Positions 52,677 to 61,152 of a stretch of 64,000 bases of DNA are shown in pieces. The notes below the pieces were generated by a model. That model did not search any database, was not told where the DNA came from, and saw nothing but the letters and a program-made list of their open reading frames with translations. The first letter of the stretch is position 1. Every line of letters starts with the position of its first letter. A program made the position numbers and the translations under genes. The stretch lies in contig NZ_JBLUWW010000001.1 in NCBI RefSeq assembly GCF_048323655.1, positions 62,001-126,000 of the forward strand, in the 5' to 3' direction. The DNA is from Salinimicrobium soli. GTDB lineage: Bacteria > Bacteroidota > Bacteroidia > Flavobacteriales > Flavobacteriaceae.

Positions 52677-53711
52677 ATGAAATATCGAAATATCCTATAC
52701 ATCCTACCCCTCCTAACCTTCTTTGGAGCCTGTACGACAGATTCCGTTGAGGAAGGAAATAATCTTACTAATTCAACTGAAGAATCTGTAATATTTCAGG
52801 ATGATCCCGAGCAGGCCAATTTAGAAACAGGAACTGTTGCCGATGTTTATTACGCAGGGATGAAAGTGCCTGTTGAACTCTACAATGATACTTATATTTA
52901 TCAGGGTGATATCCTGCTTCCTGAAAACCTTGTAAGCGAAACACCTCAGAAACTTGTGTATGAAAAGTGGGAAACCCCTTCCACTGATAAGAGCGTAGGC
53001 CGAACCTCAGCCAGATGGCCTAATAATACTGTGTTTTATGCTATTGATCCGTCTCTGAGCAACAAGGACAGGGTTTATGATGCTATTGAACATTGGGTGG
53101 AAAACACCAACATTCAGTTTGTACAACGAACCACCCAGACCAACTATATTTATTTTGTGGGAGGGGACGGATGTTCTTCCTATGTTGGAATGAAAGGTGG
53201 AAAACAAGAGATTACTCTTGCAGGTGGCTGTTCCACAGGGAACACTATTCACGAAATAGGGCATGCTATAGGATTATGGCATGAACAAAGCCGGGCAGAC
53301 CGCGATAGATATATTACTATTCTTTTCGATAACATTGAACCTGATAAAGTTCACAACTTCGACACATACGCCGATCAATTTATGGATGGTGCAGAGTATA
53401 CAGCAGTTCTGGACTTCAATTCTATTATGATGTATAGCTCGTATGCGTTCTCCAAAAATGGACAACCTACTATTGTAAATAAGGACGGTAGTACGTATAA
53501 TACTCAAAGAGATCGACTTTCACCGGGAGATATATTCGGTATTGACACTATGTACTCTTACAAGACTTATGAAGAGCTCTATTCTAATGGAAGGTATTAT
53601 ACGCTTAATGGACTCATGGTCTACCGCATGCATGACAGGTGGTATTACTATAGTTCCAGCGGGTGGCGGGAAGTAGTATACACGAACGAAGCATGGTTCT
53701 TTGCTGATTAA
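52677..53711 (+). CDS. M12A astacin-family metalloprotease, lipoprotein
   Basis: 344 residues: lipobox Cys19 (TFFGAC), a propeptide-like region (about 20-110), and an astacin domain with HEIGHAIGLWHEQ (zinc His192, His196, His202; Glu193) and the Met-turn SIMMYSSYAF with its conserved Tyr. A Tyr/Trp-rich repeat segment of about 50 residues follows (YYTLNGLMVYRMHDRWYYYS). Surface-attached digestion of protein is expected. Followed by a strong terminator. Confidence 0.92.
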   Translation: MKYRNILYILPLLTFFGACTTDSVEEGNNLTNSTEESVIFQDDPEQANLETGTVADVYYAGMKVPVELYNDTYIYQGDILLPENLVSETPQKLVYEKWETPSTDKSVGRTSARWPNNTVFYAIDPSLSNKDRVYDAIEHWVENTNIQFVQRTTQTNYIYFVGGDGCSSYVGMKGGKQEITLAGGCSTGNTIHEIGHAIGLWHEQSRADRDRYITILFDNIEPDKVHNFDTYADQFMDGAEYTAVLDFNSIMMYSSYAFSKNGQPTIVNKDGSTYNTQRDRLSPGDIFGIDTMYSYKTYEELYSNGRYYTLNGLMVYRMHDRWYYYSSSGWREVVYTNEAWFFAD

Positions 53712-53715
53712 CTAT

Positions 53716-53749
53716 AAAAATGGCCCGGAAAATTCCGGGCCATTTTTTT
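53716..53749. terminator. Bidirectional terminator
   Basis: Arms TGGCCCGGAA-type stem (AAAAATGGCCCGG and CCGGGCCATTTTT) around AAAATT, with A- and T-runs. Shared by the convergent astacin and MFS genes. Its ends again read AAAAATG and CATTTTT, with a longer centre than the 15-bp palindrome. Confidence 0.88.
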
Positions 53750-53768
53750 ATTTTAGAAGTCTCTTATC

Positions 53769-55052
53769 TTAAGTAAGAACAGGAGACTCTTGCTCCTTAG
53801 TTTCCAGCTCAGCTTTTCTAATTCTCTTCATTTCTTTCCACATTAGACCCGAAATTAAGAACGCCACAGCTAACAGCCCGGCAAAGAAATACAGGGTTCC
53901 ATTATAGCTGCTGGTCATATTTCTACTCCAGGCAGCAAATAAGGGTCCTGCCATACCTGCCGCCGCCCAGGCAGTTAAAATATATCCGTGGATGGCACCG
54001 AGTTCTTTAGTTCCAAATACATCTCCTATATAAGCCGGAATGGTTGCAAATCCCCCACCATAACAGGAAAGAATAAGGAATATTAAAATTTGGAATAAAA
54101 GGGCGTTTCCTACTGTGGGTAACAGGAAGAACGCTACTATCTGGATAGCAAAGAACATAGCATACATCATAGGTCGTCCAATGATATCAGAAAAAGAAGC
54201 CCAACCAATTCGGCCGACACCGTTAAAAAGTCCCATTATTCCAACCATAGTAGCTGCCGCAACTACACTCATTCCGGCATATTCCTGCGCCATTGGGGAT
54301 GCTACCGAAATAATTGCAATTCCACATGAGATATTAATGAACAACATAAGCCACAGGTACCAGAAGCGTCTGGTCTTGACAGCTTCATTAGCTGTAAGTT
54401 GTGAAAGGTCCTTTTTTACTGCACTTTTTCCAGCCTTAACTCCTTCCTTAAAACCTTCAGGCATCCAACCTTTTGGTGGAGGTGCCAAATAAAGTGAAGA
54501 TGCAAAAATCAGTACAAAATAGATACTCCCCATTATAAAAAAGGTATTCGCAATACCCACTGCATCGATTAGATAGACAATTACCGGACTACTAATCAAA
54601 GCCGCAAAACCAAACCCCATGATGGCCAAACCTGTTGCGAGTCCACGCTTATCGGGAAACCATTTTACTAAGGTCGAAACCGGGGTGATATAACCTAACC
54701 CTAAACCTATACCTCCAAATATTCCATAGAACAAGTATAAGAGGTAAATAGACTCCAGATATATTGCTATTCCCGATCCTGCGATACCAACACCAAAAAA
54801 GATCGCGGCGAGCAGTCCAGACCTTCTCGGTCCTTTCTTTTCAAGGTAGTGACCAAGAAAAGCTGCCGAAACTCCCAAAAAGAATATGGCAAGGCTAAAG
54901 GTAAATTGCGTCTCTGCAAGTTCCCAGCCAAATTTTTGAATTAGAGGTTTTGTGTAAACGCTCCATGCATATACAGAACCAATAGAAATGTGAATGCCTA
55001 CTGCTGAAGCCGCAATAAGCCACCTGTTTTTTAGTTTTTCTCTTTTTTCCAT
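53769..55052 (-). CDS. MFS transporter, OFA (oxalate/formate antiporter) family
   Basis: 427 residues, twelve helices. GSVYAWSVYTKPLIQKFGW at the start and GIGLGLGYITPVSTLVKWFPDKRGLATG near helix 4-5 are OFA signatures. Substrates in this family range from oxalate/formate to other monocarboxylates. It is unrelated in direction to the astacin pair. No partner decarboxylase is visible in the window. Confidence 0.88.
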   Translation of the reverse strand: MEKREKLKNRWLIAASAVGIHISIGSVYAWSVYTKPLIQKFGWELAETQFTFSLAIFFLGVSAAFLGHYLEKKGPRRSGLLAAIFFGVGIAGSGIAIYLESIYLLYLFYGIFGGIGLGLGYITPVSTLVKWFPDKRGLATGLAIMGFGFAALISSPVIVYLIDAVGIANTFFIMGSIYFVLIFASSLYLAPPPKGWMPEGFKEGVKAGKSAVKKDLSQLTANEAVKTRRFWYLWLMLFINISCGIAIISVASPMAQEYAGMSVVAAATMVGIMGLFNGVGRIGWASFSDIIGRPMMYAMFFAIQIVAFFLLPTVGNALLFQILIFLILSCYGGGFATIPAYIGDVFGTKELGAIHGYILTAWAAAGMAGPLFAAWSRNMTSSYNGTLYFFAGLLAVAFLISGLMWKEMKRIRKAELETKEQESPVLT

Positions 55053-55148
55053 CTTCTTAAATCAATTAAGGGAACGAATATAAAACAGAGAAAAAGGTCA
55101 AAAAATGATGAGTATCACTTTAAATGAAAGCAACGAAAAAGGTTTTAT

Positions 55149-55583
55149 TTAATCGGGAGCTCCCCTTTTCATCACTTCAGTATCAAAGGAAGTACTTCCT
55201 GCGGAATGATCTTTAACATTGGCTTTTCCATCGCCGATGATGTAGGCTGCCAGTGGTATAACTAATCCTGAAATCACCATTAAATAAAGCCCGTATTCGA
55301 CCGTGGTAAGACCGCTATCCAGGTCAATTATTTGCCAAATCCCAATTCCGGCGGCAATGAGACTTGCCAGAAGCGCTATGTATAATTTTACTCCTTTTAG
55401 TAATCGGGAAGTTTGGCCCAAAAATGAAATTACAAAAGGAATAATAAACAAGGCCAGGGTGAGCCATCCGGTATATTCGGTTCCTATCTGGTGTCCCAAA
55501 ATTGGAATTTTCACCCACGGCATAAAGCTGCTCGCCACTCCTAAACAAGCTAATAATATAATTGCTATTCTTTGATCACACAT
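55149..55583 (-). CDS. Four-helix membrane protein, unknown function
   Basis: 144 residues with four hydrophobic segments (IAIILLACLGVASSFMPWV, LTLALFIIPFVISFLG, LYIALLASLIAAGIGIW, LYLMVISGLVIPLAAYII) and a hydrophilic tail. 67 bp after the CPBP gene stop region on the same strand; possibly a unit with it. No family named. Confidence 0.7.
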   Translation of the reverse strand: MCDQRIAIILLACLGVASSFMPWVKIPILGHQIGTEYTGWLTLALFIIPFVISFLGQTSRLLKGVKLYIALLASLIAAGIGIWQIIDLDSGLTTVEYGLYLMVISGLVIPLAAYIIGDGKANVKDHSAGSTSFDTEVMKRGAPD

Positions 55584-55650
55584 AAGACTTCATTTTCCAG
55601 ACCATAAGTTAAGAACAAATTCTAAAAGTTCCTTTTTATTGAAAAAATAT

Positions 55651-56352
55651 TCAGGTACTACTTTTAATAATTATAAGCTTTGAGGAAGAAAATGTTTTCA
55701 AACAAATCCAGGTGATTAAAGGCAGGACGCTGACTTGATAAAGAAAAGAGTAAAGGCTCCAGAGGCCTCTAAGGGAATTCTCTGTATGACTTATAAGCAG
55801 TTGTTCGCCTAAGGGGCCCTGAGAAAAAATAACAATGCTCAAAAGGTTCCACCCAAAATGAAGTCCTATAGGTAAGTAAAGTGATCCGGTTTCTGTATAG
55901 GCATAGGCAAAAACATAACCACTTACCCCGGTAAGAAGGAAAACATAGATCATTTGCACAATATCTCCGAAGATGTTATAGGAGAACCAATGAAAGATGC
56001 CAAAAACAATTGCAGATAACCACATGGCATTTCTTTTTCCAAGTATATGGATCGCCATATACAGTAATGCCCCTCGAAAGACGAATTCTTCAAAAAGAAC
56101 AGATCGCAGAGCCCACCAGGAACCGTTTAAAAAACTGTAGAAATTATAATTTCTGTTTACCTCTACCCGAGCCTCCAGTATTTCCAGGAGAGAAAAGAAA
56201 TAGATTGTAGCAAATAAGGCGGCCAATACAAATCCAGATAAGAATTGAATACTCCTCTTGCCGGTGGGAAGTAAACCTAGCACTTCTATGTTTTTTCCGT
56301 AGATTTTTAAAAGTATCCAGGAGACCAATACGACTACAAATGAACCTAACAT
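55651..56352 (-). CDS. CPBP-family intramembrane metalloprotease
   Basis: 233 residues. Motif 1 EEFVFRG has Glu88, Glu89 and Arg93; motif 2 FGIFHW supplies His; a third His lies in LHFGWN. About seven helices. Relatives process CAAX proteins or act in bacteriocin immunity; here target unknown. Divergent from an XRE regulator, with a palindrome between. Confidence 0.88.
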   Translation of the reverse strand: MLGSFVVVLVSWILLKIYGKNIEVLGLLPTGKRSIQFLSGFVLAALFATIYFFSLLEILEARVEVNRNYNFYSFLNGSWWALRSVLFEEFVFRGALLYMAIHILGKRNAMWLSAIVFGIFHWFSYNIFGDIVQMIYVFLLTGVSGYVFAYAYTETGSLYLPIGLHFGWNLLSIVIFSQGPLGEQLLISHTENSLRGLWSLYSFLYQVSVLPLITWICLKTFSSSKLIIIKSST

Positions 56353-56423
56353 TTTTTCATTTTTTACAGGTCAAACTTAGGACAATTTAAAGTGAATTTC
56401 AGACGAAAATTTCAGTGGCATTT

Positions 56424-56443
56424 ATGACTTCTAGAAGTGTCAT
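56424..56443. promoter_or_regulatory. Candidate operator between CPBP and XRE genes
   Basis: A near-perfect palindrome with centre ACTTCTAGAAGT, flanked by ATG and GTCAT. It is 72 bp from the CPBP start and 130 bp from the XRE start, a suitable place for autoregulation by the XRE protein. Confidence 0.35.
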
Positions 56444-56572
56444 ATTGATTGGAAGCCTTGAAAATGCTATAAATGACTGAAAATTATAAATAGTCTTATT
56501 TTTACCACAAAGTAGTATAGAATGTGGAATGGCGTATAAATGTCATATCCATAAAAACCAAAAAAACTGCTT

Positions 56573-56986
56573 ATGGGTTCTAAAAAAGAAAGACTGGCAG
56601 CAATTGTAAAGCAGAAACGTCTGGCCAAAGGTATTACCCAAACCGAACTTTCTGATAGTGCCGGGATCAGTTTACGTTCTGTACAGCGAATAGAAAAAGC
56701 AGAAGTCTTTCCGCGTGGTTACACAATAGAAGTACTGGCAAAAGCACTTGACTTTTCTATAAAGGATTTAGAGCAGGAGGAATCGCCTGCTGCTGAAAAA
56801 TCAGGATCAGCAAGGCCTAAAAAAATAATCCTTTCCCTGGGCAGCGGGATAATCATCCTTCTCCTTGCAATGGCTTTTCTCTCGCAAAGTCGTTCTTTTC
56901 CGGAGAACAGTTTTGAACTTTTTAATTTTTGGACCGCAGTAGTACTTTTAATCAGCGTAACCCAGTGGATGATTTGGAGAAAGTAA
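56573..56986 (+). CDS. XRE-type membrane-bound transcriptional regulator
   Basis: 137 residues: helix-turn-helix (KGITQTELSDSAGISLRSVQ, about 20-39), a short linker, and two helices (IILSLGSGIIILLLAMAFLS and FWTAVVLLISVTQWMIW). Membrane-tethered one-component regulator. Same DNA-binding subtype as the fusion protein at 35.5 kb. The tRNA-Leu terminator lies 55 bp after its stop and faces the other way. Confidence 0.82.
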   Translation: MGSKKERLAAIVKQKRLAKGITQTELSDSAGISLRSVQRIEKAEVFPRGYTIEVLAKALDFSIKDLEQEESPAAEKSGSARPKKIILSLGSGIIILLLAMAFLSQSRSFPENSFELFNFWTAVVLLISVTQWMIWRK

Positions 56987-57040
56987 GTTTCTGATATTCA
57001 ATTCAAAATTCTCGTTTTCAAAAGGTGAATTGCCGGAAAT

Positions 57041-57071
57041 AAAAAAAGCTCTTCATTTCTGAAGAGCTTTT
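57041..57071 (-). terminator. Terminator of tRNA-Leu
   Basis: Arms AAAAGCTCTTCA (57044-57055) and TGAAGAGCTTTT (57060-57071); on the minus strand a T-run follows. It may also stop the XRE transcript. Confidence 0.85.
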
Positions 57072-57073
57072 AG

Positions 57074-57155
57074 TGCGGGCGAAAGGACTCGAACCTTCAC
57101 ACCGTGAGGCACTAGATCCTAAGTCTAGCGTGTCTACCAATTCCACCACGCCCGC
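57074..57155 (-). tRNA. tRNA-Leu(UAG)
   Basis: 82 nt on the minus strand: acceptor GCGGGCG / CGCCCGC, anticodon arm CTAGA-CTTAGGA-TCTAG with anticodon TAG, long variable arm TGCCTCACGGTGTG and T-arm GGTTCGAGTCC. CCA is not encoded, unlike tRNA-Phe. Confidence 0.96.
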
Positions 57156-57193
57156 GTTGGTATTTTCAATATGTTGCTTTCACTAAGCGGATG

Positions 57194-57223
57194 CAAATAT
57201 AAGCATTAGTTTCAATCTGCAAA
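57194..57223 (-). promoter_or_regulatory. Promoter of tRNA-Leu
   Basis: On the minus strand TTTG (57220-57223), 18 bp, then TATATTTG (57194-57201). Same -7 box as tRNA-Phe. Confidence 0.7.
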
Positions 57224-57432
57224 CACTACACAGAAAAATTTTAATGGAAAAATCAACTTTTCCGAAGGAATAGGAAAGCTTCGGAATTTCTGACATTGTT
57301 CAGAAGATCAGCTTCCCGGAATAGACTATTCTGATAGAAAGGATTTTCCTGAGTTCTCCATAACTTCTGCCATGCCCGAACTTATATCTCACACCTAATT
57401 TTTATACCTTTAGGCAACTAAAAATACCTGTT

Positions 57433-58830
57433 ATGCAAGACACCAAACAATATGTAGAAGAAAATAAACAACGGTTTATTGACGAACTTATTGAATTACT
57501 GAAGATTCCATCCATTAGTGCCGATTCCTCCTATAAAAAAGATATGCTAAGAACGGCTGAAGCAGTAAAAGAAAGTCTGCTGAAAGCCGGTTGTGACAAG
57601 GCAGAGATTACTGAAACCCCCGGTCATCCGGTGGTATATGGTGAAAAGATCATCGATCCTGAACTGCCGACTGTCCTGGTCTATGGCCATTACGATGTAC
57701 AACCTCCTGATCCTGTTAATTTATGGGATAGCCCTCCTTTTGAACCGGTTATCAAAGAGACCAAAACTCATCCCGAAGGCGCAATTTATGCCCGTGGTGC
57801 CTGCGACGATAAAGGCCAAATGTACATGCACGTCAAAGCACTGGAGTACATGACCAAAAATGGAGAACTACCCTGTAATGTAAAGTTCATGATCGAGGGC
57901 GAAGAAGAAGTGGGTAGCGAAAATCTTGGTTGGTTTATAGAAAACAACAAAGAAAAACTTAAAAATGATGTGATCCTTATAAGCGATACAGGAATGATCG
58001 CCAAAGATGCTCCTTCCATTACCACCGGGCTACGCGGCTTGAGCTATATGGAGGTAGAGGTTACAGGACCTAACCGGGATCTTCACAGTGGGATCTACGG
58101 CGGCGCCGTTGGTAATCCCATCAATATCCTGTGCAATATGATCGCTTCTTTGCAGGATGAAAACAACCATATTACCATTCCCGGTTTTTATGACAAAGTG
58201 AGAACATATTCGGACAAGGAGCGGGCAAAAATGGCCGAAGCTCCCTTCGATCTGAAAGCTTACAAGGAAAAACTTAACATTGAAGAAGTGGAAGGAGAAG
58301 CAGGTTTTTCTACTTTGGAAAGAGCTTCTATTAGGCCAACTCTTGATGTAAATGGTATATGGGGTGGTTATACAGGAGAAGGCGCCAAAACGGTTCTTCC
58401 TTCAAAGGCTTATGCCAAGATCTCCATGCGCCTGGTACCAGATCAGGACTGGAAAGAGATCAGCGCGTTGTTCAAAGCACATTTTGAAAAGATTGCACCC
58501 AAAAGCGTGAAGGTGAAAGTAAACACTCATCATGGAGGGCAGGCATACGTTACTCCAATTGACACCCTGGAATATCAGGCTGCCAATGATGCTTACAAGG
58601 AAGCCTTCGGAAAAGAACCTATTCCGCAGCACAGCGGCGGAAGCATTCCTATAGTTGCTCTTTTTGAAAAGGAACTGGAAAGCAAGACCATTCTAATGGG
58701 CTTCGGACTAGATACGGATGCGATACACTCTCCAAATGAACACTTCGGAATTTGGAATTACCTGAAGGGCATTGAGACCATTCCGCTGTTCTACAAGCAT
58801 TTTACAAAACTGAAGCAGGCGGAAAAGTAG
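57433..58830 (+). CDS. M20 family dipeptidase
   Basis: 465 residues. Metal ligands in LVYGHYDVQPPD (His, Asp), GACDDKGQ (Asp), EGEEEVGS (catalytic Glu and metal Glu), ISDTGM and the last His in DAIHSPNEHF. GGYTGEGAKTVLPSKA begins the lid domain. Close to the PepV/CNDP-like branch that splits dipeptides in the cytoplasm. Single gene, followed by repeat-rich DNA. Confidence 0.93.
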   Translation: MQDTKQYVEENKQRFIDELIELLKIPSISADSSYKKDMLRTAEAVKESLLKAGCDKAEITETPGHPVVYGEKIIDPELPTVLVYGHYDVQPPDPVNLWDSPPFEPVIKETKTHPEGAIYARGACDDKGQMYMHVKALEYMTKNGELPCNVKFMIEGEEEVGSENLGWFIENNKEKLKNDVILISDTGMIAKDAPSITTGLRGLSYMEVEVTGPNRDLHSGIYGGAVGNPINILCNMIASLQDENNHITIPGFYDKVRTYSDKERAKMAEAPFDLKAYKEKLNIEEVEGEAGFSTLERASIRPTLDVNGIWGGYTGEGAKTVLPSKAYAKISMRLVPDQDWKEISALFKAHFEKIAPKSVKVKVNTHHGGQAYVTPIDTLEYQAANDAYKEAFGKEPIPQHSGGSIPIVALFEKELESKTILMGFGLDTDAIHSPNEHFGIWNYLKGIETIPLFYKHFTKLKQAEK

Positions 58831-58840
58831 GACAGATACG

Positions 58841-58861
58841 GCACGGATTGTAAATCTGCGC
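58841..58861 (-). repeat. Solitary REP-like palindrome
   Basis: GCACGGATTGTAAATCTGCGC is, in reverse orientation, one mismatch from the second hairpin of the RAYT-linked repeats at 62.5-63 kb (reverse complement of GCGCGGATTTACAATCCGTGC). It lies 11 bp after the M20 stop. Confidence 0.7.
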
Positions 58862-58944
58862 CTTCTTAATAGTCAAACCTGCAAGGTCGAAGTTTAAGGT
58901 TCAAAAACCTTATCGGACAAGGCATTTAAAGGGTTTTTTAAGAC

Positions 58945-58985
58945 AGACCTCACAGGTTTCAAAAACCTGTGAGGTCTATTTTTTT
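58945..58985 (+). terminator. Hairpin of the ACCTnACAG repeat family acting as terminator
   Basis: Arms AGACCTCACAGGTTT and AAACCTGTGAGGTCT with a T-run after. Same core as the palindrome at 34181. A degenerate relative (AAACCTGCAAGGTC) lies at about 58875. It ends the M20 transcript region before the BlaI promoter. Confidence 0.75.
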
Positions 58986-59017
58986 GATTCTATGTTTGTA
59001 GAATTAAATATTTATTC

Positions 59018-59027
59018 TACATTTGTA
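59018..59027 (+). promoter_or_regulatory. BlaI/CopY-type operator
   Basis: TACATTTGTA fits the TACAnnTGTA box of CopY/BlaI-family repressors and lies 26 bp before the blaI-like ATG. Related half-sites (TTGTAGAA) occur at 58996 and 59043, giving a cluster of GTAGA elements across the promoter. Confidence 0.6.
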
Positions 59028-59053
59028 GAGAACAATCTAATGTTGTAGAACAA

Positions 59054-59419
59054 ATGCAATTAACTAAAGCCGAAGAGCAACTCATGCAGATCCTCTGGAA
59101 AAAGGAAAAAGCGTTTATGAAAGATCTTATTGACGCTTATCCCAAACCAAAACCTGCTCAAACCACTGTAGCCACTTTACTAAAGCGGATGCAGGATAAG
59201 AATTTTGTTGACTACAAACAGTTTGGAAGGTCCAGGGAATATTTTCCGCTGGTAAAGAAGAAAGATTATTTCTCACGTCAGGTAAATGGAATGATCAAGA
59301 ATTTCTTCAATGATTCGGCCACTCAATTCGCTTCTTTTTTTACGAAGGAGACTAACCTCAGCAAGGAGGAACTGGAAGACTTGAGAAACCTCATTGACGA
59401 GGAAATTAAAAGCAAATAG
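59054..59419 (+). CDS. BlaI/MecI/CopY-family repressor
   Basis: 121 residues: winged helix (LTKAEEQLMQILWKKEKAFMKDLIDAY ... TTVATLLKRMQDKNFVDYK) followed by a dimer helix. The typical cleavage region precedes the C-terminal helices. Paired with an M56 peptidase 2 bp after its stop, as in BlaI/BlaR1 systems where the membrane peptidase relieves repression. Own promoter contains a matching operator. Confidence 0.92.
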   Translation: MQLTKAEEQLMQILWKKEKAFMKDLIDAYPKPKPAQTTVATLLKRMQDKNFVDYKQFGRSREYFPLVKKKDYFSRQVNGMIKNFFNDSATQFASFFTKETNLSKEELEDLRNLIDEEIKSK

Positions 59420-59421
59420 TT

Positions 59422-61077
59422 ATGGAATTCTATTTCTTAAAATCTGCTGCGTGTCTTGCACTTCTACTGGGCTTCTATAAGCTGCTCCTGGAACCGGAAG
59501 ATATGCACGTTTTTAAAAGATTCTACTTGCTTGCTTCAGTTCTTGTTTCGGCTTTGATCCCATTGATCACTTTTACTGAATATGTGGAAATATCCCCTGT
59601 TTCAGGTGTCAAAAATGTCATTTTTACCTGGGATTCTGTTGCTGCGGAACCTCAATTCACCTGGCTCCCTTTTCTCCTTTGGGGAATTTATATTGCCGGC
59701 GTAGTTTTCTTCAGTGCGATCTTTCTCCGGAATTTTTCAGAACTCATTCAGAAGATTAAAAAGAATCCCAAGGTGCCACAAAGTAAAGCGATAGATGTCC
59801 TGCTTCCGGAAGACCTGCCTCCACATACATTTTGGAGCTACATATTTCTGAATAAAGAACGCTACAACAAGAAGGAGATTCCGCAGGAGGTTTATGAACA
59901 CGAACAGGCTCATGCCGTGCAAAAACACAGTATAGATGTGCTGCTGATGGAAATACTTCAGATCATTTTCTGGTTCTATCCTGTGGTGTACCTTTTAAAA
60001 CAGGCAGTAAAACTCAATCACGAATTCCTCGCAGATAGTGCAGTCCTCAAAAAGGGGATAAACCGGTCTACTTATCAGCACACCCTGCTTTCATTTTCTG
60101 CGGGTAATCTGCATAGCAGCCTTGTTAATCCCATCAGTTATAATTCCATTAAAAAAAGATTTAAAGTCATGAAAACACACACATCAAACAAAGCTGTTCT
60201 CCTAAGGGCTTTCCTTCTGAGTCCCCTCCTGCTGGGCCTTATCTACGGATTCAGTAGCACAAAAATCATAGAAAAACCTGCCAGCAACACGCCGCACATT
60301 ACCAAAATGATCCTTCCGACACAGGAAAAAGCTACTCCTGAAATGGTCAAAGAATACAATGAACTGGCAAAAAAAGTTGCAGACTACAATAAGAAATCAG
60401 ATAATGGTAAAATTTCACCCAAAGATGCTCCTCCAATCAAACAAAGTGAAATTGAGCGAATGAGATATATCTTTAGTCTGATGACTCAGGAGCAGAAAGA
60501 GAGTGCAGAGCCTTTACCGGGATACTATCCACCCCCACCCCCACCATCAAGCTCTACAGAACAACGAAGAGCAGAAATGGAGGAGAAAAGAGTTGAAATA
60601 GAACGTAAAAAGGAAGTGTTGCGGGAAGAACGCAAGGCCGAAAGAAAGGAAAGAGAGCTGGAAAGAGTAGAAAGAAGAGAGGTGGCGATCGAAAGAAAAG
60701 CTGAAAGGAGAGAACGGGCAATACAACGTGAAAAAAGACTGCATTTACAAAAGCAGCGGCAGGGAGATAATCCACCCCCGCCTCCGGCACCACCTACTCC
60801 ACCCGTACCTCAAACAGGAAACGTTCCTTCGCCACCACCACCACCACCAAGTCCTGAAAACATGGGTATTCCTTCTCCACCGCCACCACCACCTTCTCCT
60901 GAGGAAGCTGTACAGGGATGGATCGAAGAGGGCGCAGTTTTCTTTGTTAACGGGAAAAAAGTTTCCGGTGAAAGGGCGCTCGAATTTGTAAAGGATGATG
61001 ACAACAGGAATCTTAATATTCGGGTAGAAGAAAGTGATTCCGGAAAGATCGTAAGACTTTCAGACAATAAAAAATAA
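59422..61077 (+). CDS. M56 (BlaR1-like) membrane metallopeptidase with proline-rich tail
   Basis: 551 residues. Helices near 5-20, 34-52, 82-102 and around 265; zinc motif HEQAH (about 160-164) with NHEFLADS downstream (about 207-214). From about 360 on the family domain ends: a Pro stretch (YYPPPPPPSSS), then about 70 residues of Glu/Arg/Lys coiled coil (ERRAEMEEKRVEIERKKE...), further PPPPAPPTPP and PPPPPPS blocks, and a short C-terminal domain (WIEEGAVFFVNGKKV). No penicillin-binding domain is seen, so the signal is unlike BlaR1. Contains a perfect 15-bp palindrome. Confidence 0.88.
   Translation: MEFYFLKSAACLALLLGFYKLLLEPEDMHVFKRFYLLASVLVSALIPLITFTEYVEISPVSGVKNVIFTWDSVAAEPQFTWLPFLLWGIYIAGVVFFSAIFLRNFSELIQKIKKNPKVPQSKAIDVLLPEDLPPHTFWSYIFLNKERYNKKEIPQEVYEHEQAHAVQKHSIDVLLMEILQIIFWFYPVVYLLKQAVKLNHEFLADSAVLKKGINRSTYQHTLLSFSAGNLHSSLVNPISYNSIKKRFKVMKTHTSNKAVLLRAFLLSPLLLGLIYGFSSTKIIEKPASNTPHITKMILPTQEKATPEMVKEYNELAKKVADYNKKSDNGKISPKDAPPIKQSEIERMRYIFSLMTQEQKESAEPLPGYYPPPPPPSSSTEQRRAEMEEKRVEIERKKEVLREERKAERKERELERVERREVAIERKAERRERAIQREKRLHLQKQRQGDNPPPPPAPPTPPVPQTGNVPSPPPPPPSPENMGIPSPPPPPPSPEEAVQGWIEEGAVFFVNGKKVSGERALEFVKDDDNRNLNIRVEESDSGKIVRLSDNKK
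59611..59625. repeat. Palindrome AAAAATGnCATTTTT, perfect copy in coding DNA
   Basis: AAAAATGTCATTTTT inside the M56 gene (encoding KNVIF). CAGGT and ACCTG flank it at near-equal distances, extending the dyad. Confidence 0.8.
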
Positions 61078-61122
61078 ACAGGTTTGGCAGGTCTTAAGAT
61101 CCTGTGAAGGCTATAAACACTA

Positions 61123-61149
61123 CAAAGGCGCAGAAAATCTGCGCCTTTG
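61123..61149. terminator. Hairpin between convergent genes
   Basis: Arms CAAAGGCGCAG and CTGCGCCTTTG around AAAAT. Weak T-runs either side. Serves the M56 and PhnA-like genes. Confidence 0.7.
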
Positions 61150-61152
61150 TAT

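Noticed and set aside
58811..58830. Transposon or prophage remnants near the M20 gene
   Set aside because: No transposase, integrase or phage genes; repeats there belong to REP and ACCTnACAG families.
60520..61067. Antisense and frame-shifted ORFs rich in Phe/Leu or Gly within the M56 tail
   Set aside because: They arise from the Pro- and Glu/Arg-rich coding bias of the real gene.
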